From assembly GCF_030445035.2 (NCBI RefSeq), contig NC_080696.1:25061661-25125660 (forward strand): a stretch of DNA of 64,000 nucleotides. The letters run 5' to 3'. The notes under the pieces are model-generated. The model made no database searches. It saw nothing but the letters and a program-made list of their open reading frames with translations, and had not been told where the DNA came from. This document shows, piece by piece, positions 1 to 12,150 of the stretch (the stretch's first letter is position 1; each line of letters begins with the position of its first letter). Position numbers and translations under genes: made by a program. The stretch comes from Dasypus novemcinctus (lineage: Eukaryota; Chordata; Mammalia; Cingulata; Dasypodidae).

Positions 1-195
1 CTCTCCAATTGTTTTCTTCATATTCTTAATCTCTCCCTTCACTTCATCAAATTGGTCCCTAATATATGTTTTGAGAGCTTTAATTACTTGTTTGATATTC
101 TGCTCCTCTTCCTGGTTTTCAGTTTTTTCATTGGATTGGGGTATGTTTTCCTAATTATTGGCTAAGTTTGTAGTCTTTTGTTGCTGTCTGGTCAT
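1..195 (-). pseudogene. L1 copy A ORF1, N-terminal fragment, broken
   Basis: ORF1 encodes the L1 RNA-binding chaperone. The start codon is the reverse complement of 193-195, chosen because copies C and D start ORF1 at the same place with the same following residues (M-T-R-Q-Q-Q-K type). A TAG stop occurs at codon 15, so this copy cannot make ORF1 protein from this start. Beyond the stop the sequence still resembles the coiled-coil region of copy D. The C-terminal RNA-binding domains lie outside the window. Confidence 0.75.
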
Positions 196-551
196 CATTT
201 TATCTTGACAGGTTTAATCAGTTGCTTAGCTTCTTTGTTTAGTTTGGAGTTTAATTAGTTGTTGTTTTTGCATGCATATTAGTCTTCTCTGTGTCACTTT
301 GTTCTTCTTATTCTATTTCCTTATTGTTGGCTACATTCACTTGAAGGAAAATATTAGGGCCAGAGAAAGCAAAATGAATAAGAAAATAAAATGAATAATA
401 GCAGTACTGATAGCAAATATTAACAGAGGAACATGTGAGACCTAGGATAATGGATATTAGACTCATGTAAGGTATGTAGAGTTTTAAAGTAAGAAAATTA
501 GAGTACATATATGAGACAGTAAACTGAATATGGGGAGGAATATAGGTTGAA

Positions 552-833
552 TTAAAAGGCCAGTGTGTTCAGGAAAGAGGGAAAGAGTAATGAAAGACAA
601 TCATATAAAGAGTGAATATAAGACAGAAAAGAGAACAAAAGTATTAGAAATAAAAAGTCAGAAAAATAGGGGGGCAAACAAAAAGAGGTGTATTGTAAGA
701 GAAACAATAAATGATGGAGGATAGAAAGATATAGAGGAAAGGGGATAAAGTTGGTGGTCAAAATCAATACACACAGAAAAGAGGAAATGGAGGATGAGGA
801 AATACAGCAAATGTGAAGTGCTCCCTGTAGCAC
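552..833 (-). other. Hydrophobic reading frame in L1 copy A 5'UTR (93 codons)
   Basis: Open frame in the sense direction of the L1, upstream of ORF1, rich in Leu, Phe, Ser and Ile. Its second half contains a block (YTSFCLPPYFSDFLFL) that aligns residue for residue with frames in copy B (12151-12411) and copy C (24972-25304). No known domain recognised. The sense strand here is pyrimidine-rich, which by itself suppresses stop codons (all stops are purine-rich) and yields Phe/Leu/Ser codons, so it may be a compositional artefact. Coding status unproven. Confidence 0.3.
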
Positions 834-1413
834 CTAATGTAAAAAGAATAAAAAAGAAAAGAAAGAGAAAAAAGGGACAAAAGGGAGGGTGGAAGTAGGC
901 AAGAAAAAGAAAAAAGAAAGAAAAAAGGGTCTTGGGGGGTTAAAGAGGAAGGAAAAACAAGACAAAGCAACCAAATACTAGGGAAAATTTCAAGCAAGTA
1001 GTCCTCTTTGTAGTTAAATAAAATACTTAGGGTTATGACATCTCCTCTTTCTCCCTTCCTCACTTCCCTCTCCCCCAGGCAGCAGGAAAGCTGCCTGAGA
1101 GTTCTGGTAGAAGATTCAAGTGGGTCCTTGTTGAACCAGCTCCACACAGAAAACAATGTCTCTTAATTTCCAGAGAGAGAGCCCCCATACCTCACCAGGG
1201 AACCCCAAGTATGTTATTGGAAGCTTGGAAAGTACCTCCTACAGTCCCTCTCTTTAGGTGTGCTATGATAGGGTTAGTTGATTTTCTGACAACACCTTCC
1301 CCTAGGCCAAGTTTCCTATCCCAGAGTATTTAGGTGAATTGGGCTTTCTTAGCGATTTGCTACTCCTTCTTCCCACATTCTCCCCAAGCCAGCCCATATG
1401 CTCCTCCAAGTGC

Positions 1414-1435
1414 AAAAAAAAAAAAAAAAAAAAAA
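1414..1435 (+). repeat. Poly(A) run inside L1 copy A 5'UTR
   Basis: About 22 consecutive A. The same site in copies B (near 13720) and C (near 26070) has only four or five A, so this is a local expansion after the copies diverged, not a retrotransposon tail. Confidence 0.9.
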
Positions 1436-1956
1436 GGGAGGAGAACAGAAAATTGAACCCACATTCACCAGCCCTTCTGGGGCACCCCCACCTAATCCCT
1501 CCACTAAGAGTCAGTCCAAAACTGGAGGGCTAGGGTAATCCCAGACCTCCAGGAGTGATAGACTTGGGAAAGGGAAGTCCAGGACACTGCAGATTCAGGG
1601 TATGTACATCTTTGGAACATAGGCTACAGGGTCATAGGGGACCCGGACCTGGGGATTGTGCATCTGGGGATCATGGGCTTGGGAATGCCGCTGTACAACT
1701 GACAGTTCTCAGGGAACACTGACAGCTGGCCTTAGGGGGAAGGGTCCTGCTTCCCCACAGCCTCTTACAGCCCGCAATTCTACCTTTAGCAAGTACTACC
1801 TCTGTTACTGTCTCTCCAAATTGACATCCACACACCACCTGCCTTGCAAGTCCCCAAAACGGCCCTCTCTGGCAAGACTCCAACCCCACTGGCCACCTCT
1901 TTGCAGGAGAGACTGTGAGGTGCACTCACTCAGATGTCATCTTGCCCTCTCCTCCC

Positions 1957-2040
1957 CCCTACATTTTTTATGTATCATTTTTGTAATCTAAGTATTTTTG
2001 AAAAATTAAATAAAAAAAGAAAAACTGTTTAAAAGAAAAC
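1957..2040 (+). mobile_element. L1 3' terminal stub, plus strand
   Basis: A short stretch resembling the last bases of the L1 3'UTR in the plus direction: C/T-rich tract, then T-rich and AT-rich sequence, then an A-rich tail from about 2003. Compare the plus-strand L1 ends at 56540-56583 and 58730-58770. It abuts the 5' end of the oppositely oriented copy A. It is either an older L1 end next to copy A or the 3' part of a 5'-inverted insertion. Confidence 0.45.
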
Positions 2041-2394
2041 AGGAACATAGCCTCATTGGGTCAGAAAAAAATGAACAAAAAGAGGGTGAGATTTTATAAA
2101 CTTTGGAAAAAATCATCAATTTACAGATTGAAGAAATTTTGAACATGGAAAACAGATTATTAATTTAAATGTACACACACACACACATAATTCCTCACAG
2201 CAGTCAGGTTGGGAAAATAAAAAATCAAAACAGTAAAATCATAAACCAATAAATAAAATAATATTAAAACAATAAAACATTGCTTTTTCAGGTTTTTAAT
2301 ACATTTAAATGTAAAATATATGGAAATAATTGCTAAAATACAAGGAGTAAATTTAGATAGAAACTTTCGGACTTCTTACATTTTTTGAGAATAG
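2041..2394. other. AT-rich intergenic DNA, nothing recognised
   Basis: No gene or repeat family recognised. The only pattern is a short (AC)n run at about 2172-2187. Confidence 0.6.
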
Positions 2395-2564
2395 ATATGA
2401 TAATTTTTTTAATTAGAGAAGTTGTAGCTTTACAAAAACATCATACAGAAAGAACAGAGATACATTATACTCCCTCACATGTCTTTTTCCTGTTATTAAC
2501 AATTTGCATCATTGTTGTAATTGTGTCATACCTGATTAAACAATACTATTATAGTTATACTATT

Positions 2565-2980
2565 TTTTAAAAATTTACTTTTTATTTATTTCTCTCCCCA
2601 TCCCATCCCCCCAGTTGTCTGCCCTCTGTGTCCATTCACTGAATGTTCTTCTGTGTCTTCTTGTATTCTTGTCATGGCACCTGGAAAACTGCGTCTCTTT
2701 TTGTTGTGTCATCTTGCTGCATCAGCTCCCCATGTGTGCGGCACCATTCCTGGGCAGGTTGCACTTTTTTTCTCACTGAGTGACTCTCCTTACAGAGTGC
2801 ACTCTTTGCACATGGGGCTCCCCTATGCAGGGTACACCCCTGCATGGCATGACACTCCTTGCACACATCAGCACTGTGCATGGGCCAGCTCATCACATGG
2901 GTCAGGAGGCCCTGGGGTTGAACCTCAGACCTCCCATGTGGTAGGCAGATGCCCTATCCATTGGGCCAAATCTGCTTCCC
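2565..2980 (-). mobile_element. DAS-type tRNA-derived SINE (SINE 1)
   Basis: Minus-strand SINE with its A-rich tail as T-rich sequence at 2565-2585 and its tRNA-like head at the right end. The pol III A box (rc of about 2945-2968, core TGGCCCAATGGATAGGGC) and B box (rc of 2916-2925, AGGTTCAACC) are both visible. Flanked by a 15-bp target-site duplication, TATAGTTAYACTATT, at 2550-2564 and 2981-2995 with one mismatch. Inserted into the 3'UTR of L1 copy G. Confidence 0.92.
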
Positions 2981-3914
2981 TATAGTTACACTATTAACTG
3001 TCATTCATAATTTACTTTTTTGATTCAATGTGTTGTACAGTTCTATGGGATTTTTTTCCTTAATTTTTATTCTGGTATTAAAATGAAACTTAATTTTTTT
3101 CCTTTTTAACTATTTTCAAATATACAAATAGTGTTGTTAATTATATACATAAGTTTGTGCTACCATCATCACCATCCATTACCAATTCATTACCATCACC
3201 CCAAGTAGAAACTGTACAAAGTATACATTAACTCCCCATTCTCTATCCAGCCCAGCCCCTGGAGACCTGTATTCTATTTTTTGAGCTCATAAAAGATTCG
3301 TCCTTCTGAGCCTTGCTTATTTCTTTCAACATGATGTTTTCAAGGTTCATCATTGTTGCAGCATGTATCAGAACTTCATTCTGTTTTACAGTTGAATAAT
3401 ATTCCATTGCATGTATATACCACATTTTGTTTATCCACTCATCTGATGAATGATACTTGTGTAGTTTCCCTCTTTTGGAATTTGTGAATAATGCTGTTAT
3501 GAACAATGGTGTTCAAATATCTGTTTGAGTTCTTGCTTTTAATTCTATAAGATTTATACATAGAAGTGAGATTTCCAGGTCACATGGCATTTCTATACTT
3601 AACTTTCTGAGGAACCACAAAACTGTTTCCCACAGTAACTACACCAGCCCCATTAACATTTCTACTAATGATGAACAAATGTTCCCATTTCTCCACATCA
3701 TCCCCCACACTTGTTATTTTCTGTTTTTGAAAGTAGGCATTGGGATGGTTTTGGAATGGTATATCACTGTAATCTTGAGTTCTATTTCCATAATGGATAA
3801 TGATGTGCATATTTTCATATGCTTATTGGTTATTTCTATTTCTGTAGGGAAATATCTATTCAAGTCTAATGCTCATTATGAATTGCATCTTTAATTTTAA
3901 ATTGACTTTCTCTT

Positions 3915-4155
3915 TTCCTTTCTCCTTTCGGTTCCATTGACTTCTAGCTTCTTCATGGCTTTCTTTCTATATCTGAGTTCCATTCTGCTTATATAGGACT
4001 CCCATAATGAGATTAAAGCTCAAACCCATTCAAATGGCCACACCTTAACTAAAATTAAATTCTATAAAGTGTTCTGTTTAAAATGGTTTCATCCCCACAG
4101 GGATGGATTTAGATTAAGAACATCTTTCTTGTGGTACATAATACAATCCTCCAAG
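3915..4155 (+). mobile_element. ERVL/MLT2-like LTR fragment
   Basis: Sequence unlike L1 inside the ORF2 of copy G. It shares landmarks with the LTRs at 61709-62073 and 62192-62605: a stretch ending in a CTGCTTATA-RAGGACTCC motif, then a GATTAAAG / CCACACCTTAACT segment, and a terminal stretch like GTACATAATACAATCCTCCA. The LTR 5' part is missing. Family named from general resemblance to mammalian ERVL (MLT2) LTRs, not from a search. Confidence 0.6.
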
Positions 4156-5916
4156 AGAGAGTTTTATAGTTTTGGTTCTTGTATTTAGACCCTTAGTTCA
4201 ATTTGAGTTGATTTTTGTTTATGGTGAGTAGGGGTCCACATTAAATTTTTTGCATGTAGATATCCAGATTTCTGAAAATTATTTCTTAAAGAAACTATTC
4301 TTCACTCATTGAATGTATTTGGCACCTTTTTCCAAAATCAATTGGCCATAGAAAAGAGGGTTTTTCCTCATCTACAAGTTCAATTCCATTGCACTGCATG
4401 TCTGCCCTTGTGCCAATATTATGAAATGTTTTTATTACTGTAGCTTTGTTGTAAGTTTTAAAAATGGGAATTAATAGTCCTCCATCTGTTTCTTTTTTAA
4501 AGATGGTTTGGCTCTTTAGAACCCCTTACATAGTTCCTGTATAAGTTTGATTGACATTTCCATTTCTTCAAAGATTTCTGTTGGAATTTCGACTGGAAAT
4601 GCATTGAATCTGTAAATTGCTCAAGGTCGATTGACATCTTAACAACATTCAGTCTTCCAATTCATGAACACAGAAATTCTATTTGTTTAAGTCTCCATTA
4701 ATCACTCCCAGTGATATTTTGTTGTAGTTTTTTGCATATAAGACATTTACCTCTCTGGTTAAATTTAAAAACCTGATATGTTTTATTATTTTATTTGCTA
4801 TTGTAAATGGATTTTTTTTCTTAAATTTCTCTTCAGAATATTCATTACTAATGTATAGAAAAACCACTGATTTTGTGTGTGTGTAGATATTGTACCCTAC
4901 TACTTTGCTAATTTATTTTTTTCATAGTTTCCTTGTGGATTTTTCAGAATTTTCTACATATAGAATCATGCCATCTACAAATTCAGAAAATTTTATTTTT
5001 TCCTTTCCAATTTGGGTGACTTTTACTTCATTTTCTTGTCCAATTACTCTGACTAGAACTTCCACTACAATAGGAATAACATTGGTGGCAGTGGACATCC
5101 TTGTCTTGTCTTTGATAGCAAGGGGAAATCTTTCAGTTTTTCACCATGGAACATAATGTTAGCCATGGGTTTTTATATATTGCTTTATGATTTTGAATTA
5201 ATTTCTTACTGCTCTTACTCTTCTGAGGGTTTTTTGTCAGGAAAGGGTGCTAGATTTTGCCATTGACTTTCTGTATCAGTTGAGGTGATTATGTGCATTT
5301 TTTCCTTCATTCAATTAATGTGATGTATCACATTAATTGCTTTTTTTATATTGGCCCACCCATTCCTATCTAGATTAACTGCCTTTTCATTATGGTGTAT
5401 AATGCTTTTGGCATGATGTTGGATTCAGTTTAGTAGTATTTTGTTGAATATTTTTTGCATCTGTATTCATAAAACAGATAATAATTCATATTATTCCTCA
5501 AACAAAATTTTTCATTATCTTTATCTGACTTTGTAAATCGGGTGATGCCAACCTCGTAGAATGAGTTAGGACATATTTCTTCCACTTTAATTTTGTGAAA
5601 GAATTAGAGCTGGATTGTTTTTTTGTTTTGTTTTCTGTTTGCTTGTTTGGAATGTTTGGTAAAATTGACAACTGAAGCCATATGATTCTAAGTGTTTCTT
5701 TGTTGGGAGGCTTATGATTACTGGTTTTACCTCTTTAGTTGTTATTGGCTTATTGAGATCTATTTTTCTGGAGTCAGCATTGGTGTTTTGTGGGTTTCTA
5801 GGACTTTGTCCATTTCATCAAGGTTTTTGTGGTGTTTTGAAGCTGCACGTACTGCATAAAAACATTCCTATTTCTAATGTATTCCCGCAGGTGTGGATAC
5901 ATTGTAAATAGAACAC

Positions 5917-6180
5917 TTTCATGAGGTTAATTCAGTTAAAGTGTGTGGTCCAGCTCACTAGAATGAGTCTTAATCCTATTATTACATTTCTTCATGAGCT
6001 GAATGAAATTCAGACAGATAGGAGAGAAAACCCCAAAGAGCAAGATGCTGAAATTCAACAGAACCCAGAAGGGAGGAGAGACCCAGAAGAGGATGCCATG
6101 TACATTATGTGACAGAGGAGTCAAGGACCAAGGTTTCTATGGAGCCAGCCCAAACAACGTTTTTCAGTTAAAAAAAAAAA
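5917..6180 (-). mobile_element. ERVL/MLT2-like LTR fragment, inverted
   Basis: On the minus strand this piece follows the same order as the LTR at 62192-62605: a GCCAGCATC-like part, CTTCTGGGTTC, then CTGTCTGAATTTCATTC and a GGATTAAGACTC segment. It sits between the end of L1 copy G and the tail of L1 copy B, with an A run at 6169-6180. Two apparent short ORFs here are translations of LTR sequence, not genes. Confidence 0.55.
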
Positions 6181-7052
6181 AGGTTTGTCTTGATTTGTTC
6201 TTTCTTTTTTAAGTATATTTTTATTTTAAAATGATACATAGAGGATACCATATAGTCCAATGAACTGGAAAGTAGGTGTTGCAACACTGCTGAGGCTCAG
6301 GGCCCAGCTGGCAAAGGACACCCCACAGATTCAAGTCTTCCAGGCATACACCAGTCCCAGTGGCACCAGAGGTTCAATAAAAGGGAAAGAAGAGGCATGT
6401 GTAAAGAAGTCACATCTGAATCCAACTCCATCACAAGATCACAAATTCCAAAGTAAGGCCCATGTGCCAGACACCAAACTCCAGAGCCATCTGCCATGAC
6501 CATAGGATCTGAGTGTCTCTGTAGCCCTCAGAAGAACCTCTACATGGGGTTGCATCTAATTTGGCTGTCTCTGAGATCCTGCTGAGAATGCATAAGCATG
6601 ACCCCTCTGAGGAATTCCCAATGGTTTTGAAATCTCTCAGCCATATAAACTCATTTGTCTTTACCATTTCCCCCTTGTATTTAAGGTCTTTTACTAGTTG
6701 CAGCACCAGCTGGTGCTTGTTAGTAATCCCTAGGTGCCAAGGAGGTTCATTCCTGGGAGTCATGCCCCATGCTGGTGAGAAGATAATGCATTTATATGCA
6801 TTACAATGGACCATCCAATCCATCCTCCCAACCCTAGCCCCTGTCAAGTCTGTACAGGCCAGCCCAATAGAATCCTATATGCTGTCAAATCTCTCACTGC
6901 AGAATGACTTAGTTTCACTTTATCATAGATTTTGCCCATGTAGGCATTGGTTCACAACCTTCTGTTGCCCCCCTGCCCCCATTTTCTTTAAGCCTATCTT
7001 CCAGACTCTAGCTCTCTGAAATGGCTAGATATGCTTAATTCATATCAGAGAG

Positions 7053-10000
7053 GTCATCTAGTATTGGTCATTCAATACCCAGCTTGCTTCATTAAACACA
7101 AGGTCCTCAAGATTCAACTACATTATACCATGCATTAGTACTGTATTCCTTCTTACAACTGAGTAGTAGTCCATTGTAGGTATATACCATATTTTGTTTA
7201 TTCATTCATATGTTGATGGGCACTTGGGTTGATTCCAACTTTCAGCATTGGTGAATAATTCCACTATGAATATTGGTTTGCATATATAGGTTCATGCATT
7301 GTTTTCAGTTCTTCTGGGTATACCCAGCAGTGGAGTTGCTGGGTCATATGGCAAATCTATAGCTAGTTTTTTTAATGAACTGCCAAACTGTCCTCTACAT
7401 TGGCTGGATCATTGTATATTCCCGCAGGCAGTGGATGAAGATTCCCATTTCTCCACATCCTCTCCAACAATTATAGGCCTCTGTTCTTTTAATAGCCTCC
7501 AGTCTAATGGGGGTATGATGGTATCTCATTGTAGTTTTGATTTGCATTATCTAATAGCTAGTAATATTGTGCATCTTTTCATATGCTTTTAGCTATTTTT
7601 ATTTCTTCTTTGGATAAGTGTCTGTTAAAAATCACTTGCCCATTTTTAATACTTTGTCTTTTTATTTTTGAGATTTAAGATTTGTTTATATATGCTGGGT
7701 TTTGATCTCCTATCAGATATATGGTTACCAAATATTTTTTTCTATTGTGTATGCTTTTTTTTCACTCTCTTCACAAAATCATTTGAGGTTCAAAGGTTTT
7801 GAAATCTGAGGTCCCTTTTATTTTTTGTTTCACTGTTCATGCTTTGGGTATGAAGTCAATGAAGCTATTCTCTACTAAAGGTCCTATAGATGCTTCCATA
7901 CATTGTCTTCCAAGGTTTTTATGATCTTGGCTCTTATATTTAAATCTTTGATCCATCTTGAGTTGATTTTTGCATAAGCATATCCAGTTCTCCAAGCATT
8001 ATTTGTTGAAGAGGCCATTCTTTCACAGTTGACTGCACTTGGTGACCTTGTTGAATATCAGATGACTGTATATGTGAGGATCTATATCAGAACTCTCAAT
8101 TCAGTTCCATTGGTTACTCTGTCTATCCTTGTGCCAATATCATGCTGTTTTGACAGTGATAGCTTTGTAGTATGTTTTAAAGTCAGATTGTGTGAATCCT
8201 GCAATTTCATTTTTAATTTTCAAAATGTCTTTGGCTATTTAGGGCCTCTTTCCCATCCAAATAAATTTCATAATTATTTTTTTCAGTTCAGTAAAAATTG
8301 CTGTGTTGGTTTATCTTGGGATTGCATTAAATCTGTAGTTTGTGTAGGATAGAGATCTTAATGATATTCAGTCTTTCTATCCATGAACAGAGAATATTCT
8401 TCCATTTCTAATTCTTCTTTGATTTCCTTTTACAGTGTTGTATATTTTTTGTGTATGCTATTTTCATCTTTAGTTAAATTTATTCCTAGGTATTGATTTT
8501 TTTTATTTACTATTGTAAATGGTTTTTTTTCTTGATTTCTTCCTCATATTGCTCTTTGTTGGTGTACAGAAATGCTACTGAATTCTGTGCATTGATCTTA
8601 TAACCTAAAACTTTACTGAACGCATTTATAAGTTCTAGAAGTTTGGTGTAGATTTCTCATTGCTTTCTATGTATAGAATCATGTCATCTGCAAATAGTGA
8701 AATTTTGATTTCTTCCTTTCCAATTTGGATGCTTTTTATATCATTTTCTTGCCTCAGTGCTTGAGCAAGAACTTCTAACACAATGTTAAATAGGAGGGGT
8801 GAGAGTAGGCATCCTCATCTTGTTCCTGATTGTAGAGAGAAAGATTCTAGGATTTCACCATTGTGTATGATGTTAGCTGTGGGTTTTTCATATATACCCT
8901 TTATCATGTTCAGAAATTTTCCTTCTATTCCTACCTTTTGCAGTGTTTTTATCAGGAAAGTGTGTTGTATATTTTTGAAGGCTGTTTTTTGCATCTGCAG
9001 ATATGATCATGTGATTTTTTTTCTTTCAGTCTGTTTACATGGTATGTAACATTGATTGATTTTTTAATGTTGAACCATCCTTGTATACCAGGGATAAACC
9101 CATTTGGTCATGGTGTGTAGTTCAACTGTTGTGTTGTTGAATACGATTAGCAAGGGTTTTGTTGAAGATTTTAGCATGTAGGTTCATTAGGGAGATTGTT
9201 CTGTAATATTCCTTTCTTGTTGCATCATTTTTGGCTTTGGTATTAGGGTAATGTTGGCTCAAAAGACTGAGTTAAGCAATGTTCCTTCTCCTTCAATTTT
9301 TTGGAAGAGTTTAAGCAAGATTGGTGTCAGTTCTTTCTGGGATGTATGGTAGAATTTACCTGTGAAGCCATCTGGTCCTGGGCTCCCCTTAAATGGGAGC
9401 TTTTTAATGACTATATCTTTACTTGTGCTTGGTCTGTTTAGATAACCTATTTCTTCTTTTGTCAATTTAGGTTGCTTATATAAGCAAGGAATTTGTCCAT
9501 TTCCTCAAAGCTGTCCTTCTTTTGGCATATAGTTTTCCAAATATTCTCTTATGTTACTCTTTATTTCTGTGGGGTCAGTGGTGATATCCCCTTCTCATTT
9601 CTTATTTTTTGTATTTGCATCTTCTCTTTTTTCCTTTGTTAGTCTAGCTAAGGGTTTGTCAATTTTATTGATCTTCTCAAAGAACCAACTCTTGGTTTGG
9701 TTTATTTTTCTAGTTCTTTCTTATTTTCTATTTCATTTAGTTCTGGTGTGACCTTGCTATTTCTTTCTCTCTACTTCCTTTGGGATTAATGCTTTTTTTT
9801 TTTTTTTCATGAATTCTTCCAAGTGAGCAGGTAGGTCTTTGATTTGAACTTTCTTCTTTTTCAATATATGAATTTATGGGTATTGAATTTTCTTCTTAGT
9901 ACAGCTTTTCCTGCATATCATAAGTTTTGATATGTTGTATTGTCATTTTCATTAGTTTCAAGGTAGTTACTGATTTCATTTGAGATGTCCTCCTTGACCC

Positions 10001-10770
10001 ACTGTTTTTCTAAGAGTGTTGCTTGACTTCCATATCATTGTTCCCAATTTGATCCCTGCCCTTGCAGATTTCCAGATTCATTCCATTGTGGTAACAAAAA
10101 TTACTTTGCATGATTTCAATATTTCTGATTTCATTGAGACTTCCTCTGTGGCCTAGCATGTGTTCTATCTTGGAAAATGATTCATGTGTACTTGAGAAGA
10201 ATGTCTATCCTGTTGTATTTGCACATGGTGTTCTGTATATGTCTATTAGGTCCAGATCCTCTAATTATTCAAAGTCTCTGTTTTTTAATTGATTCTCTGT
10301 TGAGATGTTCTAATGGTGATAATTGTGTATTAAAGTCCCCCACTATAATTTTAGAGGCATTGATTCCTCCACTCAGCTTTTCCAGTGTTTGCTTCATGTA
10401 TTTTGAGGCACCCTGGTTAGATGCATAGATGTTTATGATTGTTCTCTCTTCCTGATTATTACCTCTTTTATTAACATATAGTGTCAATCTTTGTCTTTCA
10501 CAATAGTTAAGCACTTAGTCTATTTTGTCCAATATTAGTATAGCTACTTCAGCCCTTTTTTGTTTCTTGTTTGCTTGTAAGATTGTTTTCAAGCCTTTCA
10601 CTTCCAACCTCTTTGAATCCCTGGGCCTAAGGTGGGTTGCTTATATCAGCATAAGATTAGTCATATTTTCTTATCCAGTCTGCCAATATGTCTCTTGACT
10701 GGTGAGTTTAATCCATTGACATTCAATGTTATTATTGATATAATATCAAGGAATTATTTCCACTAGTCGT
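7053..10770 (-). pseudogene. L1 copy B ORF2 (endonuclease-reverse transcriptase), broken
   Basis: ORF2 normally encodes an endonuclease, a reverse transcriptase and a C-terminal Cys-rich segment, about 1,275 residues. Here the span is near full length but divided by stops and frameshifts. On the minus strand: endonuclease part with I-I-V-G-D-F-N-T at 10269-10514; N-terminal RT motif G-P-D-G-F-T at 9259-9465; the RT catalytic F-A-D-D box retained at 8683-8694. The longest open pieces are only 68-81 codons, so no active product is expected. Confidence 0.85.
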
Positions 10771-10839
10771 ATGTTTATATTGTTTTTATTTCTATTTTCA
10801 TCTTTTTAGTTATTCTTACACTCTTCTCCCACTCTCTCT

Positions 10840-11780
10840 CTCCTGTTTTTTCCTTACAACTTGCAGAAGTCCCTTTAGTATTTCTTGTAATGCAGATTTC
10901 TTATTGGCATACTCTATTAATTTCTGTTTATCTGTGAATATTTTGAATTCTCCATCATTTTTGAATGCCAGCTTTCCTGGATAGAGAATTCTTGGCTGGA
11001 AATTTTTTTCTTTTAGTACCTTGACTATGTCATACCACTGATTTCTTACCTCAGTGGTTTGAAATAAGAAATCAGCACTTAATCTTATTGAGTTTCCCTT
11101 ATATGTGATAGGTCTTTCCCTTGCTGCCTCCAGTAGTTTCTCTTTGTCTTGAGCATTGGATAATTTGACTAGTGTGTCTTGGAATAGACCTGTTGCAATT
11201 TATACTGTTTGGGGTGTGCTGCACTTCCTGGACATGTACATCCATCTCCCTCAATAGGGTTGGGAAATTTTCAACCATTATTTCCTTCAACACACCTTCT
11301 GTCCCCTTTCCATTCTCTTCTCCTTCTGGGATACCTATAATGTGTATATTTGTGCATTTTGTGTTGACATTCCAATCTCTAAGTCCCTGCTGGATTTTTT
11401 TTCTATCTTTTTATCTATCAGTTCTACTATTTGATTTCAGATATGCTGTGTTCCACATCAGTAATTATTTCCTCTGCCTTTCAAATCTGCTGTTATTTGC
11501 TGAGAATGTAATTTTGATTTCTTGGGTTGTGCCATTCATCATCATATCTGTTACATTTTTAGGTATGTTTACAATTTCTTCAGTATGCTCTCCAAGTGTT
11601 TTCTTATATCCTTAATCTCTTCCTTCACTTCATTAAGTTGGTCCGTGATAGTTGTTTTGACCACTTTGATTAGTTGTTTGATGTTCTGCTTCTCTTCTTG
11701 ATTTTTAGTTTGTTCTTTGGACTGGGCCTTGTCTTTCTGTTTCTTAGTATGGTTTGTAATTTTTTATGCTGTGTGGTCAT
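10840..11780 (-). pseudogene. L1 copy B ORF1, broken
   Basis: Aligned to copies C and D, ORF1 starts at the ATG that is the reverse complement of 11778-11780 and ends near 10840. The RNA-recognition part is recognisable at 11099-11293 (rc; M-L-K-E-I-M-V-E-N-F-P). Only short open pieces remain, so it is a decayed chaperone gene. Confidence 0.75.
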
Positions 11781-12150
11781 CATTTTATTTTGACTGTTTT
11801 GTTTTCTCAGTTCATTAACTTCCCTTTAGTATAGAGTATATTAAGTTGCTGTATTTGTGCATGTGTTAAGGTTTCTATTTTATGTCATTTTTCTTTTTTA
11901 TGTCATTTTTCTTTTTATTGTATTTCCTTGTTGTTGTCTAAGTTCCCTTGAAGGAGAAAATTTAGGGGCAGGGAAAGCAAAAGAAGTAAAAAAGAAAAAG
12001 GGTAATAGTAATTCAATAGTAAAAGTTAGCAGAAGAACCATATAATTCCTAGGAAAATGAATATTTAACTCATGTAAGCCATGTAAAGCTATAGGAATAA
12101 AAAAGTGAAGTACTTACAATGAAATGAAAACCAAATTCATATAGTATGAA

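Larger units (their letters stand above)
1..1956 (-). mobile_element. L1 copy A: 5'UTR and start of ORF1, runs off left edge
   Basis: Minus-strand LINE-1. Positions 1-195 match, in order and orientation, the ORF1 start of copy D (about 51925-52117). The rest matches the 5'UTRs of copies B, C and D, including the purine-rich plus strand at about 540-960 and the cytosine-rich first exon-like part at 1340-1950. The element's 5' end lies near 1956, where the others carry a CAAGATGG motif; here it is mutated to CAAGATGAC (rc, about 1938-1946). The downstream part lies left of the window. Xenarthran L1 by context. Confidence 0.85.
2395..5835 (-). mobile_element. Older L1 copy G: 3'UTR and degenerate ORF2
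   Basis: Minus-strand L1. The 3'UTR occupies about 2395-3240 and is split by a SINE (2565-2980). It is short and of the old mammalian L1M type, matching copy H at 60600-60960. ORF2 C-terminus is recognisable at 3243-3506 (rc), with the family's end motif around DEWINKMWYIHAMEYYS. The reverse transcriptase FADD box region near 4965-4980 (rc) now reads F-V-D-G, so the catalytic site is lost. An LTR fragment interrupts ORF2 at 3915-4155. The element fades out near 5835 in the N-terminal RT region. Confidence 0.8.

Noticed and set aside
5921-6212. Charged short ORFs resembling a small protein or processed pseudogene
   Set aside because: The stretch matches, inverted, the LTR at 62192-62605.
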